Assembly (NCBI RefSeq): GCF_950295315.1
Contig: NC_080179.1
Coordinates: 67,387,961 to 67,451,960 of the forward strand
DNA from: Erinaceus europaeus
Lineage: Eukaryota; Chordata; Mammalia; Eulipotyphla; Erinaceidae
Length of the DNA: 64,000 bases
Reading direction: 5' to 3'
Shown in pieces: positions 10,171 through 21,454 of the stretch. The position numbers and the translations under genes were made by a program. Each line of letters begins with the position of its first letter. Positions within the stretch are counted from its first letter, which is position 1. The notes below the pieces were generated by a model that did no database searches, was not told the DNA's origin, and saw only the letters and a program-made list of their open reading frames with translations.

Positions 10171-11015
10171 GATTTAGTCCTCAACTGAAGAACTGGAAGA
10201 GCTAAAGTGTTACTCATTCATCTGTGTAACAGTTGGTTTGGTATGGGTTGGGGTGAGGATGTACTTCTTCTCCAAAAGGAGTATTTCATATGGTCCCTTC
10301 CCTTCATAGATTACTTTGAGCTTCCTCAAATCCTTGTGACCAGGACCCAAGAGCAAATCCTCAAGAAACTTAGGTGAAAATTTTCAACCTAGTTTCAGAA
10401 ATCCCTAGCATCATCTTTACTCTATTTTGCAGTTGTCACAGCCCTTACTCTCTTTCAAGGGAAAGGAACAAGGCCTAATTCTAAATGTGAGGAGTGTCAA
10501 TCAATGTAAGGAAGTGGGAGGTGTGTGTGTGTGGGGGGGGGGGGGGGGCTTGATTATCACTTGACAATATTCTCAAATACTGGGAATTTGCTCCTCCAAG
10601 TAACGTCTTTAAAAAAATAATAAAAAACAGGAAGACTTGAATTTATCTGGTAGAACTCTTCTGCTTTTTCTATTCCTTTTTGGGAGAGGTTAACTGGTAA
10701 AGTTGTTGACATACGGGTACAATTTCTCATCTCCCCTTGATAGGCGTGAGCAAAAAACACTATCACACTCCAGCCTAGGTCCTTTCCAGCATGTACCAGG
10801 ACCCCATGTGTCTGTTCTTGATGTCATGTCTGCACTCTTAATCACTCCATTTTCACCACTCCTTCGCCAAAAAGTATTGTCAGAATATGGTTTAACTAGA
10901 CTAGCAGTTAAGCAGCATCTTGCTTCTACCTACTATTCAGAAATCTTAGATGCTGACTTGAAAACAACCTTGTCTACTTCAGTTAAACAATGGATTGAAA
11001 AATGGAAGTGTCCTC
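10171..11015. other. Unassigned sequence
   Basis: Nothing recognised apart from a G-run at 10533-10548. A 142-codon plus ORF begins at 10703 but its end lies in a MIR-like repeat, so I do not call it a gene. Confidence 0.45.
10521..10548. repeat. (GT)n followed by a 16-G run
   Basis: GTGTGTGTGTGTG runs directly into 16 consecutive G residues. Confidence 0.95.
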
Positions 11016-11110
11016 TGCTTTTGCCAGGTGCTGTATGTACATTTATTAACTTGTTTGATCCTCACAACAACACCAGTGTCACTCTTTCTGTTTACAGACA
11101 ACAAAACAAA
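11016..11110 (+). repeat. MIR-like fragment
   Basis: TTGCCAGGTGCTGTATGTACATTTATTAAC, then TTGATCCTCACAACAAC and TTTACAGACAAC follow the MIR core order. Confidence 0.6.
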
Positions 11111-11862
11111 ATGTTCAAATGCATAAAATAGTATCTGACATCGCTGTACCTTAAGTGTGGCAATATGAATCCACACTAGATCTCACTGGAGATTCTGTAT
11201 TCTCTCATATATTAGATGTTAGTAGTTATAGTTTTTCTGAAATATTTCTCATTTGAATCTTACTTTGATTATACCACTTATTTGAGTCACCAGAACTGAA
11301 TTGCTTGTTTTATTCAAAGATATCTTTAATAATCTGAATTGTTGATAATGAATGTTTTCAGGAGAAGTAGAAGACATAATAGAACAGAACATTGACACTA
11401 CTAGGAGTGCACACAGCCTGCTTGGGGCAAATGAAAACAATGTCAACTTCTTTGCTCTAGCCAAAAAGGTATACAAAACAAACTGTGAAAAACCTAATTT
11501 ATGATAGTTTTATTAGGCAAGAGTAGAACTTCCAGCCAACCACAGAAAGATTAGATTACTTGTTTAAACAAAGCTTAAGAAGTTAGAGGAAAATGTAATT
11601 GAATCTGTTAATTATCAAATCGTTGCCTTAGCATAAATTCCTCACTTACTCACGTCAGCAGCATGAAGGAAATAAAGTGTACATTATCCACTCGTACCAA
11701 GTTTTCTTTATTGTTACGAAACAACCCCAACTGTGCTGTATTTTCCTGCTTGATCTTTTTATTATTATTTTTTTCCGTCCATGATATTTTTCTTCTCAAA
11801 GTATCCCTAGTGGTGGGGTTGTCTCATGTCCAGAGATCAAAGTGAGCGTAACTGAAAACCAT
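11111..11862. other. Unassigned AT-rich sequence
   Basis: No repeat, RNA gene or ORF with a recognisable family. Confidence 0.45.
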
Positions 11863-12065
11863 GCAGGGCTGAAGAGATTGTTTCCGACAGAGCACAGGCC
11901 TTGCCATGCACACAGCCCAAGTCCACACACCAGCAGCTCACGGGAGGCGCTATGGCAGCACAGGACACTTGAGTGTTGCCTGCTTCTCTTGTCTCTCGCT
12001 GAACGAGGAAGTGACCCAGGAGCAGTGAGCTCACGTAAGCAAGAGGTCCAGTGCCAGAAAAGCAT
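11863..12065 (+). repeat. Old SINE (D-like)
   Basis: GCAGGGCTGAAGAGATTG head, ACAGCCCAAGTCC and a CTTCTCTTGTCTCTC pyrimidine stretch. The end at AAGCAAACAAAC is A-rich. Confidence 0.45.
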
Positions 12066-12639
12066 GTAAGCAAACAAACAAAAACACCAGAGCTGCCTTG
12101 CTAATATTTTAATATTTAACGTAGGAGATCACAGATAAATATTAATGGGTATATAGAGAAGTTACAGTAGTTCTAGTGGTATGAGAAACATCCCCCAAGC
12201 CACTCACAGGACTTTGGCACTAGTCAAGGAATATTCTCTAGAATTCACATAACCTAACAATGTTCTAATATTAATATATGCTACACAGTACAGGGACAAG
12301 TTGGACATTATTTAGTCAGGTAAGACTCTCTGGACTTACACTGAAAGTATAAGTATATTCAAAGTATTTTGTGGGAAAAGAGTAACTTGAATAGTAACGC
12401 GTCTCTTATTATCAGAAATGCTTTAGCATTATTAATAGTAAAATTGAAACCTTGCATATTATAAAATGACTAAATGGCGGACAATATGCTTCAGGGATAG
12501 GTATTGCACAATATATGTGTACACGATGGGCCTGTAAGGAGTTTGAACAATTTTGGCAGTAGTGGCTTGAGTTTTCTTCTAGAACAGCCAGTCTACTGCT
12601 TTTCTCTCCTTTCTATTTATCTTACTATTATTATTATTA
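12066..12639. other. Unassigned AT-rich sequence
   Basis: No feature recognised. Confidence 0.45.
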
Positions 12640-12765
12640 CTATTTACCAGATCACTGCTCAGTTATGAATTATGGTAGTGCTGGGGATTGAACTTCAAAC
12701 CTTTGGTGCCTCAGGCATGAACTTTTTTTTTCTTTGCATAGTCATCGTGCTGTCTTCCCTGCCCT
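12640..12765 (-). repeat. SINE-E
   Basis: CAGATCACTGCTCAG, GCTGGGGATTGAACTTCAAAC, GCCTCAGGCATGA and TGCATAGTCATCGTGCTGTC: a reversed tRNA-like head. Confidence 0.7.
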
Positions 12766-13282
12766 ACTTTCTCTATCTAAAACTATTATTTTGAGGGGGT
12801 TTGGGGAAGATACACTAATGAGCAAGAGTGGGGGGTGGAGAGAGGGGTCTTCATTCTGTGCTATATGCTTCAGGGGACTGCACGCAGAAGGTCCTGTTTA
12901 CAGACCCTCCCCTCTAGTGCTGAGCCACTTCCTGCTCTGCATATTTTCTTCCTTAGTCTACAGTCTAGAAGCCATCATTTCAGGAGAGGCTCTCTGTGTG
13001 TTTATTTTGTGTTAGGTGCGGCCTCTGTGAAAACCTGTTGTACCGCGTGCATGTGCAGGTGCTTGTTTTTTAGTCTGTCACCCCCCCTGTTGTATGGCAA
13101 AATTGTCAGCATTAATTGTTTTTCACCTTTGCAACCTTGGTTGCTAATTTTGTGTCTGTAAATTGGGAGGCACTAATTATATTTTCTGATTTTGTCAGTG
13201 AGGTTTTAAGAATTAACTTTTTAAAAACAGAAATTTAAAACTCTTTCGACATCCTTAATTTGCATTTGTATTATTTTTGAAA
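12766..13282. other. Unassigned sequence
   Basis: Two overlapping plus ORFs of 93 and 108 codons are present, but I see no family signal and treat them as chance ORFs. Confidence 0.4.
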
Positions 13283-13320
13283 CGTGCACTCAACTAGGTG
13301 TGCCACCACTCCACAGCCCC
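13283..13320 (-). repeat. SINE-A head fragment
   Basis: GTGCACTCAACTAGGTGTGCCACCACTCC with the rest of the element absent. Confidence 0.55.
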
Positions 13321-13344
13321 CGAATAAATAGAATTTTCTTTTTC

Positions 13345-13462
13345 CCCCAGAGCGTTGCTCCACTTCGGTTTATGGTAGTATAGGGGATTAAACCTGGGAT
13401 TTCAGAGCCTCAGGCATGAAAGTCTCTGCATAACCATTATATTATCTACCCTCGCCCTGCAT
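13345..13462 (-). repeat. SINE-E
   Basis: CCCCCAGAGCGTTGCTCCAC, TTTATGGTAGTATAGGGGATTAAACCTGGG, CCTCAGGCATGAAAGTCTCTGCATAACC. Confidence 0.75.
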
Positions 13463-13465
13463 TTG

Positions 13466-13988
13466 TATTATTCTTGTGACCATTTTTCCTCCGTAGTTAT
13501 TTAATGGATGCAGCAAGAATATAAGATTTGCCTGATGGTGAAACTTGACATATTGGTGGATTGTTTGGAATGTGTCTTTATAAAGTTATGAATTTCTGAT
13601 TTGAATCTAAATTGTAAGGATATACTTATAATTTTTATAACACTATGTATGCAGTCTTAAAAAGTTTGTCTTCATGGTTTTCTTTTGGTATCAGTACACA
13701 AATCAAAAGATAATGAATTACCATAGTAAGTAAGAGATGACAAAATGGGGGCAATTATATCCTATTTTGTAAATAAAAACCTTAAGTTCATAGAGTTTAC
13801 AAAACATCTTAGGCTGTCCAGACAGGGCAAGAATTTTATCTGTGAGAATACTTTTACTATTCAGTTTATTAGTAGTTTTGTTCAGTTTTTTTAAATTTAA
13901 TTCTGAGTCATTATCAGTAGATTGTATTTTTCTAGGAATTTTTTCATTTATTTGTTTATATAATTTTTTAATGTTATCTCTTTCTTTT
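13466..13988. other. Unassigned AT-rich sequence
   Basis: No feature recognised on either strand. Confidence 0.45.
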
Positions 13989-13989
13989 T

Positions 13990-14206
13990 AAAAAAACTTT
14001 TTGGTATTATCTTTGTTATCTTTATTGGTTAGAGACAGCCAGAAATTGAAAGGGAAGGGTGTGTCAGAGGGAGAAAGACAGAGACACCTGCAACATTGCT
14101 TCACCACTCTCAAAGCTTTCCCCCTGCAGGTGGGGACTGGGGGCTTGAACCTGGGTCCTTATGCATTGTAACATGTGCTCAACCAGGTGCAACACTACCC
14201 GGCCAC
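13990..14206 (-). repeat. SINE-A
   Basis: GGTTAGAGACAGCCAGAAATTG, CACTCTCAAAGCTTTCCCCCTGC, GAACCTGGGTCCTTATGCATTG, head end AACACTACCCGGCC. Confidence 0.9.
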
Positions 14207-14409
14207 ATGTTATTTCTACATGCCTGCCTTATCTTTCCTTTGCCTTTCAAATGAAAATTGCCTTATTTTCCCTTTTTCCTTACTCTATTTTTACTAAATA
14301 TCACAAAAGCTTTTTTTAGTTTTATTGATCTTCTTAGGAAGTCCCCTATGTTGTTGTCACCTCTTTTTTTTTTTCCTATTTTATTAATTTTGCTTTCCTC
14401 CTCAATTTT

Positions 14410-14612
14410 TTTCCCTCCTTCTTTATTGCGACTAATAGTGGGTTACAAAATTTTAGGATTACTGTGTATAAATCCCACACCACTCCCACCACTCATGTTT
14501 CATGTCTCCACTATTCCACTTGCCAAAGATAACCAACATAGTTCACACGAAGTCTCAGAAACAGTCTGCTTCTCCTATGTGTGTAATTTATTTCATATAT
14601 TTGTGCTTTTTA
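14410..14612 (-). mobile_element. Old L1 3'UTR fragment
   Basis: GCGACTAATAGTGGGTTACAAAATTTTAGG, then CACACCACTCCCACCACTCATG, the same order as other L1 3' ends here. Confidence 0.6.
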
Positions 14613-14621
14613 AATATAGAT

Positions 14622-14880
14622 TCTATTGATTGATCTAACAGTGATTTCAAGAGTATAAAATATAGGGGTATAATTTCACAGCACTCCCACCACCAAAGTT
14701 CTGTGACCCTATCCCTCTCCAGTAGTATACCCCATAGCTCTCCCAAGGTCATAGACATGGGTTGACTATATACTTTTTTCTTTTTTCAAGTGCATGTGTT
14801 TCAATTCTCTTACATTCCACATGAGTGAAATCATCCTACAGTTGTCCCTCACTTCCTTCTTTACTTGACTAAGTATAATC
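14622..14880 (-). mobile_element. Old L1 3' end fragment
   Basis: GATCTAACAGTGATTTCAAGAG, CAGCACTCCCACCACCAAAG, then CACATGAGTGAAATCATCC and TTGACTAAGTATAATCC, which resembles the antisense of the ORF2 C-terminal region. Confidence 0.6.
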
Positions 14881-16034
14881 CTGCCAAGCTAGCTTGAATA
14901 GTTGTGATTGTTTGCGAAGCCTTCTGCTCCTCTAAAAGTGTAGCTAAGAAAACTTGCAGATTGATTCTAAGGCCCTCTGGGATGTCTTTGATGGTGATGG
15001 TATGGGGGTGAAGCTGTAAAGAGTTAGGCCCAGTTGTCCTCCTAAAAGTGGTCATTCTCAGGAAAAGTGCTGATTTATTTAGAGTTTATTTTTCTATAAT
15101 TCTTATTTAAATGATTGAAAGTATGAATTAATATTTTTAATCAGATACAGAAATTTGAAACTATGGTTTCTCCCTTTAGAGCATTCTCTCTTAGCTTGAG
15201 CTTTAATTCAGATACTTGTATATCAGAATGACATTTGGCATGTTTTTTCACATTTCTGTTTTTTTTTTCCCTAATCATCGTTTCAGCTATCTTGAACTTG
15301 CTGTTCTGCCTGTTGATTATTTTACTATACTTTGTGTTTTTTTACTATATTTTTCAGAATTTGTATTGTTATATTAAACTTGTTTGTTGAAACATTAAAC
15401 ATATATAATATCTGCCAACTTAGGAGTATTTCTGCTGTATATTTTTGTTTTTACATTTAGCAGCTTTGTTTTTATGCATTTGAAAGATTTTTTGAAAGTC
15501 TTGAGCTACTCTTTTTCTGAATTCACATGTAAAGCATTTCAGTGTCTCTGATGAAAGTGGACTCTTCAAGTTTTACATTTGTTTCACTCAGGTGCCTGAG
15601 AACACTATTACTATGGTACTACTAATAAAAGACTACGTTAGTTACTTAAAGCCTTAAACTGTTGTCTTAAGGCTTGGTGCCATGAAAAAGTTGTGAGACT
15701 TCAAAATGCAGACCTTCTTGAGGGTCAGTTCCTGATTACATCTTTTTAGAGGGGACTTAGCTTTGCCCTACATCCATTTCCATAGTTCTGTGTGGGCGAT
15801 TTTCCTTGTGGTTCCTCTAGATGACTGTGAGTGAGTGCAGAGAATGAAGTGAGCACTCACAGTTGGAGTCTCTTAACCCAGGGAGTTTGAGTTTGCATTT
15901 TGGTTCTACTATTGGCCAGTTTATTACTTAAACGTTCTGTGATTGTAATGACTCCTCAGTTATGTATTTTTATTGGTTTTTGTAATGATTAAGTGTGTGG
16001 TCTTTGAAGCACTTAGAACACAATAATTTCTTTT
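14881..16034. other. Unassigned AT-rich sequence
   Basis: I see no recognised gene or repeat. The short minus ORF at 14861-15055 has no recognisable domain. Confidence 0.4.
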
Positions 16035-16240
16035 AAATTTCCTTTTTGGGGAATTAATGTTTTACATTCAAGAGTAAATATAATAGTTTGTACATTTGTA
16101 ACATTTCCCAGTTTTCCATATAACAATACAACCCCCACTAGGTCCTCTATCATCCTTTTTGGACCTGTATTCTCCCCCCCACCCACCCCAGAGTCTTTTG
16201 CTTTGGTGCAATATGCCAATTCCAAGAACACAATAATTTC
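16035..16240 (-). mobile_element. Old L1 3'UTR fragment
   Basis: GGGGAATTAATGTTTTACATTC, AACAATACAACCCCCAC, ATTCTCCCCCCCACCCACCCC (the G-rich tract of L1 3'UTRs, reversed) and GAGTCTTTTGCTTTGGTGC. Confidence 0.6.
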
Positions 16241-16432
16241 TTTATGTGTTTCCTGTTACTTCAGTGATCATCACCATCCTGTTTAGTTTAATTTTACACT
16301 TAGTAGCATTTTTGGTGCCAGCAGTGTGGAGTGTTTGCTGTTGTATGTTCTGTCTTTTGAGGTCACAAAAATTAAAACTCAAGTTCAGCTGATTCAGCAA
16401 ATAATTTTTAAAGTAAAAGACAATATGCTTAC

Positions 16433-16800
16433 TTTGCCACTCGGGATAGCACACACCTGGAGAACACTGTGATTGATGGAGCACTGTGGTGTCTCTGTTT
16501 TTCCTTCTCTCTCTTTTAAATTTTTTTTATCTTTATTTATTTATTGGATAGCGACAGCCAGAAATCAAGACGAAGGGGGAAATAGGGAGGGAGAGTGACA
16601 GAGAGACACCTGCGGCACTGCTTCACCACTCGCAAAGCTTTCCCCCTGCAGGTGGGGACTGGGTGCTCGAACCTGGGTCCTTGTGTATTGTAACATGTGC
16701 GCTCAACTAAGTGTGCCACCACCTGCCTCCCCATCTCTCTCTAAATAAAAATATGAAAAGTTTGGACAAAGGAGGACACTCAGTAGTGGTCTTACTCCTG
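16433..16800 (+). repeat. Old SINE split by a SINE-A
   Basis: A head-like GGGATAGCACACACCTGG with CTCTGTTTTTCCTTCTCTC is interrupted at 16520 and appears to resume after 16731 as CATCTCTCTCTAAATAAAAAT. The reconstruction is tentative. Confidence 0.4.
16520..16731 (-). repeat. SINE-A nested in older SINE
   Basis: TTTATTTATTTATTGGATAG, GACAGCCAGAAATCAAG, CACTCGCAAAGCTTTCCCCC, head end GTGCCACCACCTGCC. Confidence 0.9.
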
Positions 16801-17528
16801 TAAGACCCTGCGAGTTCATTCTCTGCTACTACATTTAAAAAAGAAATGGCTTATCAAAGGTCATAAACAGATGCTTCATAAAGATCTGGTTCAAACTACT
16901 CTATGTCATTAGCAATCTGTAAAATACTGGTAGACTTAACAATGTGATGCTACTTTTTTTATTATTTAAATTAGTAAAGGAAAGAAGGTAGAGAGGAGGG
17001 CAAAGGGGAAAAAGGAAATAGAACTTGAAAGCCAAAATTAGCATTAGCATTAGAAATTCAAAAGCCTTCTGGCAAGAGTGTTCGTCACTGCTGTTCTAGC
17101 ACAGAGCAATTTGGCAATACATAATCAATATTTGAATATTTATATTTGCGACATAGATAGACCTCATTTCTGGTAACATATATATAAGGAATTAAAGATG
17201 GGAAGAATTTTAGTCACAAGAGAGAGCATTGTGCTGCTCTATGTAAGATTTACATTTTGGAAATGTATAATTGTCTCAGAGAAAAGAATAGGTTTGAGTT
17301 TGGCTATGAAATATCCATATAATGAAATGGTAAATAGGAACTATGTCTTTGAAATATATTTATGACATAGAAGTTTATGATAATTTCATAAGGGGAAGTG
17401 GATATGATTGCAAGCAGAAATACACAATCTATTATTGAATGGCTTATATATGTATCCATAATCAATGTCAAAAGGTTATAAATGAATCTCTTGAGAGTGA
17501 TGTCTGAGATGATTTTTAAAACATTCTT
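16801..17528. other. Unassigned sequence
   Basis: AT-rich; nothing recognised. Confidence 0.45.
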
Positions 17529-17626
17529 GAGCTAGGCAGTTAGACCAGTGAGTAGTGCTTATGTGCATGAGGTCCAGCTTTGATCTCTAATTGCTTATGA
17601 CAGAACTGAGCAATGTTATAGAGACT

Positions 17627-17630
<4 letters not shown>
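17529..17630 (+). repeat. Old SINE remnant
   Basis: GAGCTAGGCAGTTAGACCAGTG head, ATGAGGTCCAGCTTTGATCTC B-box-like region. It runs into the GT repeat. Confidence 0.4.

Positions 17631-17692
<62 letters not shown>
17631..17692. repeat. (GT)n microsatellite
   Basis: About 30 GT units ending at GTATACACCC. Confidence 0.97.
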
Positions 17693-17695
<3 letters not shown>

Positions 17696-17770
17696 CACCC
17701 GGGCGTATGTGAGATCTGCATGTCTGTGTGTCTGTGATGTAAATATTTAAGACAAAACATTATATTTATG

Positions 17771-18111
17771 TTTCTTCCTCCTCCTCTCCCTTCCCCTCCC
17801 TTTCCCTTCCCTTTTATTTCCTCCAGGGTTATTGCTGGGGCTCAGTGCCTGCACCACGAATCCACTGCTGCTGGGGGCTATTTTTTCCCCTTTTGTTGTC
17901 CTGTTGTTTTATCGTTGTTATGGTTATTATTGTTGTTGTTATTGCTGCTGCTGTTGTTGGATAGGACAGAGAGAGAGAAGAGGAGAGAAAGACACCTGCA
18001 GACCTGCTTCATCACTCATGAAGCGATCCCCCTGCAGGTGGGGATCCGGGGACTTGAGCCTTGTGCTTTGAGCCATGTTTGCTTCACCCACTGCACAATA
18101 GCCCGACTCCC
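17771..18111 (-). repeat. SINE-B with hairpin module, preceded by CT-rich tract
   Basis: A pyrimidine tract (CTTCCTCCTCCTCTCCCTTCC) leads into CTCCAGGGTTATTGCTGGGG. Then come a GTTGTTGTTATTGCTGCTG run, TGTTGGATAGGACAGAG, and head end ATAGCCCGACTCCC. Confidence 0.85.
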
Positions 18112-18430
18112 ATTTGTGTTTATTTATGTTTATGTTTATTTTCTATAGTGATAGGAACATTATTAAGTCATAGATAACATTCAATAAATACAAGAAAAGG
18201 AACCACAACGATTTCTAATACTCTAATATAAGTATTTGCATTTATATGTCAACTGTTCGTTTTAATGCTTGGGCACATATTCTTTATGTAACTGAAGTAC
18301 TTTACATGTATTTTATTATTTGTCTTTTTGTCTTTGGCAGTTCCAATTGCTCAATATTACATTTATTATATTACTAACATCTTACATACTTTTTCTCATT
18401 GTTGAACTTTTTATCTTTTCAGTATTTCTA
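18112..18430. other. Unassigned AT-rich sequence
   Basis: No feature recognised. Confidence 0.45.
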
Positions 18431-18444
18431 TAAGTAGCACATCA

Positions 18445-18736
18445 GGGAGTCGGCGGTAGCGCAGAGGGTTAAATTAAGTGCACGTGGTGCAAATCCCAAG
18501 GACCGCCATAAGGATCCTGGTTTGAGCCCTGGCTCCACATCTGCAGGGGTGGAGGTTGCTTCACAAGCAATGAAGCAGGTCTGCAGGTGTCTGTCTTTCT
18601 CTCCCCCTCTCTGTCTTCCCCTCCTCTCTCCATTTCTGTCTATCCTAGCCAACAACAAGGACATCAGTAACTACAATAACTACAACAATAAAACAAGAGT
18701 AACAAAAGGGAATAAAGAAATAAATATTTTAAAAAA
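18445..18736 (+). repeat. SINE-B with perfect 14-bp target duplication
   Basis: GGGAGTCGGCGGTAGCGCAG head to AAAGGGAATAAAG tail, without the 60-bp module. TAAGTAGCACATCA flanks it at 18431-18444 and 18737-18750, so this insertion is recent. Confidence 0.95.
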
Positions 18737-18834
18737 TAAGTAGCACATCAAATAGTAAAAATGATTATTTTTTTAGTTAATAGGAAATTTATCAAGTCTA
18801 CTTTTGTGGTCTCATTAAAGATTGATTTAATTCT

Positions 18835-19043
18835 TTTTTAAGAAAAAAATTATTATCTTTATTTATTGTCTAGAGACAGCCAGACATCAAGAGGGAAGGG
18901 GGTGATAAAGAGGGAGAGAGAGACAGAGAGACACCTGCAGCCCTGCTGCACCACTTGTGAAACTTTCCCCCAGAAGGTGGGCACCAAGTGCTCGAACCCA
19001 AACCCTTGCCCACTGTATCATGTGTGCTAACAAGGTGCGCAAC
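18835..19043 (-). repeat. SINE-A with near-perfect target duplication
   Basis: GTCTAGAGACAGCCAGACATC and later GCTCGAACCC. Flanks AAAGATTGATTTAATTC (18817-18833) and AAAGATGAATTAAATTC (19044-19060) differ at only two positions. Confidence 0.9.
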
Positions 19044-19112
19044 AAAGATGAATTAAATTCATAGGGAAACTCTATAAAGTTAGACTTTATTATCTTCTGA
19101 ATACAGATGAAA

Positions 19113-19285
19113 GGGGGGCTGGTGAGATAGCACTGCTTGGCTGTGTGCAGCCTAGGTTTGAGCCCAGCCCCACTGCATTGAAAGAAGCTTCAGTGATATG
19201 CTCTATTTCTTTCTCTCTTTCTCTCTCTCTGTCTCTGTCTTCAAATAAAAAAATAATGATGATGATAATAATAATAATAATAGTA
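19113..19285 (+). repeat. SINE-D
   Basis: GGGGGGCTGGTGAGATAGCAC head, GCCTAGGTTTGAGCCC, CT-rich body and an (ATA/ATG)n tail. Confidence 0.7.
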
Positions 19286-19289
19286 AAAT

Positions 19290-19443
19290 TGGTCCTGGAG
19301 TTGGTGCAGTGGGTAAAGCACTGGACTCTCAAGCATGAGGTCCTGAGTTCATTCCTATTAGTACCAGAGCGAAGTCTGGTTCTTTCTTTCTTTCCTCCTA
19401 TCTTTCTCATTCATAAATCTATGAAATCTTTAAAAAAAAAAAA
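19290..19443 (+). repeat. SINE-C
   Basis: GGTCCTGGAGTTGGTGCAGTG, GACTCTCAAGCATGAGGTCC, ACCAGAGCGAAGTCTGGTTC, A-tail. Confidence 0.8.
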
Positions 19444-19526
19444 GTGAAGTTATGTAACTCCTTGATTACATAACTAGTGATAGGTTGAGCGTGAATTGTT
19501 TTTCTGATTTAATTTTCCCTTATTGT

Positions 19527-19599
19527 TTTAAAATTGTGTTAATATACTTATATGGAATATTGACAAGAATAAAAACTAATTTGCAGTAATACTCATTTT
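19527..19599. repeat. 73-bp target duplication, left copy
   Basis: From TTTTAAAATTGTGTTAATA to GTAATACTCATTTT; it is repeated at 20374-20446 with a few substitutions. The two copies bracket an L1 fragment exactly. Confidence 0.9.
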
Positions 19600-20373
19600 C
19601 TTTTTTTTTAATTTTTTTATTTATAAATAGTAAATGTTGACTAAGCCATAGGATAAGAGGAGTATAACTCCACACAATTCTACCACCAGAACTCTGTATC
19701 CCATCCCCTAACTTGATAACTTTCCTATTCTTTAACCCTCTGGGAGTATGGACCCAAGGTCATTGTGGGATGCAGAAGGTGGAAGGTCTGGCTTCTGTAA
19801 TTGCTTCCCTGCTGAACATGGGCATTGACAGGTTGATCCATACTCCCAGCCTGTCTCTCTCTTTCCCTGGTAGGGAAGGGCTCTGGGAAAGCAGAGCTCC
19901 AGGACACATTAGAGGGGTTGTCTGTCCAGGGAAGTCTGGTCAGCATCCTGCTAGTATCTGGAACCTGGTGGTTGAAAAGAGAGTGAACATACAAAGCCAA
20001 ACAAATTGTTGAACAATCATGGACCTAAAGGCTGGAATAGTGCAGATGAAGAGTTGGGGGGTTCTCCATTTTGTAGATGGCTAGTAGGCATATTTTAGTT
20101 ATATTCCAAAGGGCCTGTGGCTATACTAGTTTTTTGTTTGTTTGTTTGTTTTTCTTTTTTGCCCTGAGCCTGAAATCTGATATGTATGTGGATCCAAGTT
20201 ATTGTCTGGGGAGATGATGCCATGGCTGGAAAAAGGACCAGGGAAGAGAGTAGCTCCCTAATATGGGAAAGGGGTATAAATATTGTTGACTGTAAACCCC
20301 ATTGATTTGATGTGATCTGGGGCCCATATTCAGCATAGTAGCCTATGTGACCTCTGCATCCCTTTAGATCTGA
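19600..20373 (-). mobile_element. L1 3'UTR insertion with 73-bp target duplication
   Basis: Reversed poly(A), CATAGGATAAGAGGAGTATAACTCC, the usual landmarks, and GATGATGCCATGGCTGG through GGGGCCCATATTCAGC. 5'-truncated. Confidence 0.9.
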
Positions 20374-20446
20374 TTTTAAAATTGTGTTAATAAACCTATA
20401 CGGAATATTGACAAGAATAAAAACTAATTTGCGGTAATTCTCATTT
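20374..20446. repeat. 73-bp target duplication, right copy
   Basis: Same length as the left copy. Its last 16 or so bases (GCGGTAATTCTCATTT) occur a third time at 20718-20733, just after a SINE-A, so they also serve as that SINE's apparent target duplication. Confidence 0.85.
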
Positions 20447-20513
20447 GTTTAAAGTTTTTTTTAAACATCTGATGGTGATCTTGTCTGACACAGGAATTAC
20501 ATGGGATTATCTT

Positions 20514-20717
20514 TTTTATATATTTTATTTATTTATTTATTATTGGATAGAAACAGAGACAAATTGAGAGGAAAGGGAGAGATAGAGAGGAAGAGAGACA
20601 GAAAAACACCTGCAGCCCTGCTTCACCACTTGTGAAGCTTTTCCCCTGGAGGTGGGGACCAGGGGCTTGAACCTAGGTCCTTGCCCACTGTAATGGCGGG
20701 TGTGCTACTGCCTGGCT
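20514..20717 (-). repeat. SINE-A
   Basis: TTATTTATTTATTATTGGATAG, CACCTGCAGCCCTGCTTCACC, GGGCTTGAACCTAGGTCC. Confidence 0.85.
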
Positions 20718-20799
20718 GCAGTAATTCTCATTTTTGTGTTCAGTATCAATACTTTCTCTGTTCAGTGGTTCAGTGTTTTTTAAACAACATATAATATTT

Positions 20800-20970
20800 T
20801 ATTTACTTATTATTTATGGGAGAGAAGCAGAAATAGAGAGAGAATTGAGAGATAGACACCTATAGGACTGTTTCACCACTCATGAAGCTTTCGCCAGCAG
20901 TTTGGGACCTGAGACTTGAACCCAGTTCCTTGTATGTTATAACATGTGCACTCACATGTTATACACCACA
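20800..20970 (-). repeat. SINE-A, diverged
   Basis: ACCACTCATGAAGCTTTCGCC, GACTTGAACCCAGTTCCTTG, then a duplicated ACATGTTAT in the head. Confidence 0.7.
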
Positions 20971-21089
20971 GTTTTAATGTAGTGCATTGAGTAAATTTAG
21001 GATCTTTTTGCATGTGCTCTACCACTGAGTCACTTCTTCAACCTGATTTTTATTTTGCATTTTTTGTGAAAAAGCGGTAGGTAGGATGA

Positions 21090-21225
21090 GAAACCAGAAC
21101 ACTGCACCACTATTCATAGTTTCACTTGTCTCTGTTCCCTGTGTTCTCAGCTGATACCAGAGATGGAGTGCAGGACCTCATGTAAAAGCCATGAGCTCTA
21201 CCTGCAAAGCCACCACCCCAGCATA
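21090..21225 (-). repeat. Old SINE remnant
   Basis: CCAGAACACTGCACCAC, ATACCAGAGATGGAGTGC, CATGAGCTCTACCTGC. Confidence 0.45.
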
Positions 21226-21454
21226 CTTTTTTTTTTAATAACTCACTCTATTTGTTCATCATCCTTATGAGCATATTTATTGCATCCTTCATCTTTATTT
21301 TAACCCCCTTTTAAAAAATAAATGTATGCAATATTTTTCTTCTCTGAAAAAATTTTCTTGTTCTTTGAGAGTTTCTTTTATATAGTTGATCATTCTTGAT
21401 GCCTAAATACAGTTGTTTTAAAATTTTGTTTGAGCTAGCTTGACAATGACCTAT

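Noticed and set aside
10703..11131. 142-codon plus ORF as a gene
   Set aside because: No recognisable family, and its end lies in a MIR-like repeat.
14258..14629. 123-codon plus ORF as a membrane protein
   Set aside because: It is hydrophobic only because it is T-rich sequence overlapping old L1 3'UTR. No start context or family signal.
17768..18148. ORFs repeatedly containing peptides like QVCRCLSFSPPLCLP or RHLQTCF
   Set aside because: These recur at 18522, 22923, 26322, 35554, 36380, 52778 and elsewhere, always inside SINE-B or SINE-A. They are translations of the repeats.
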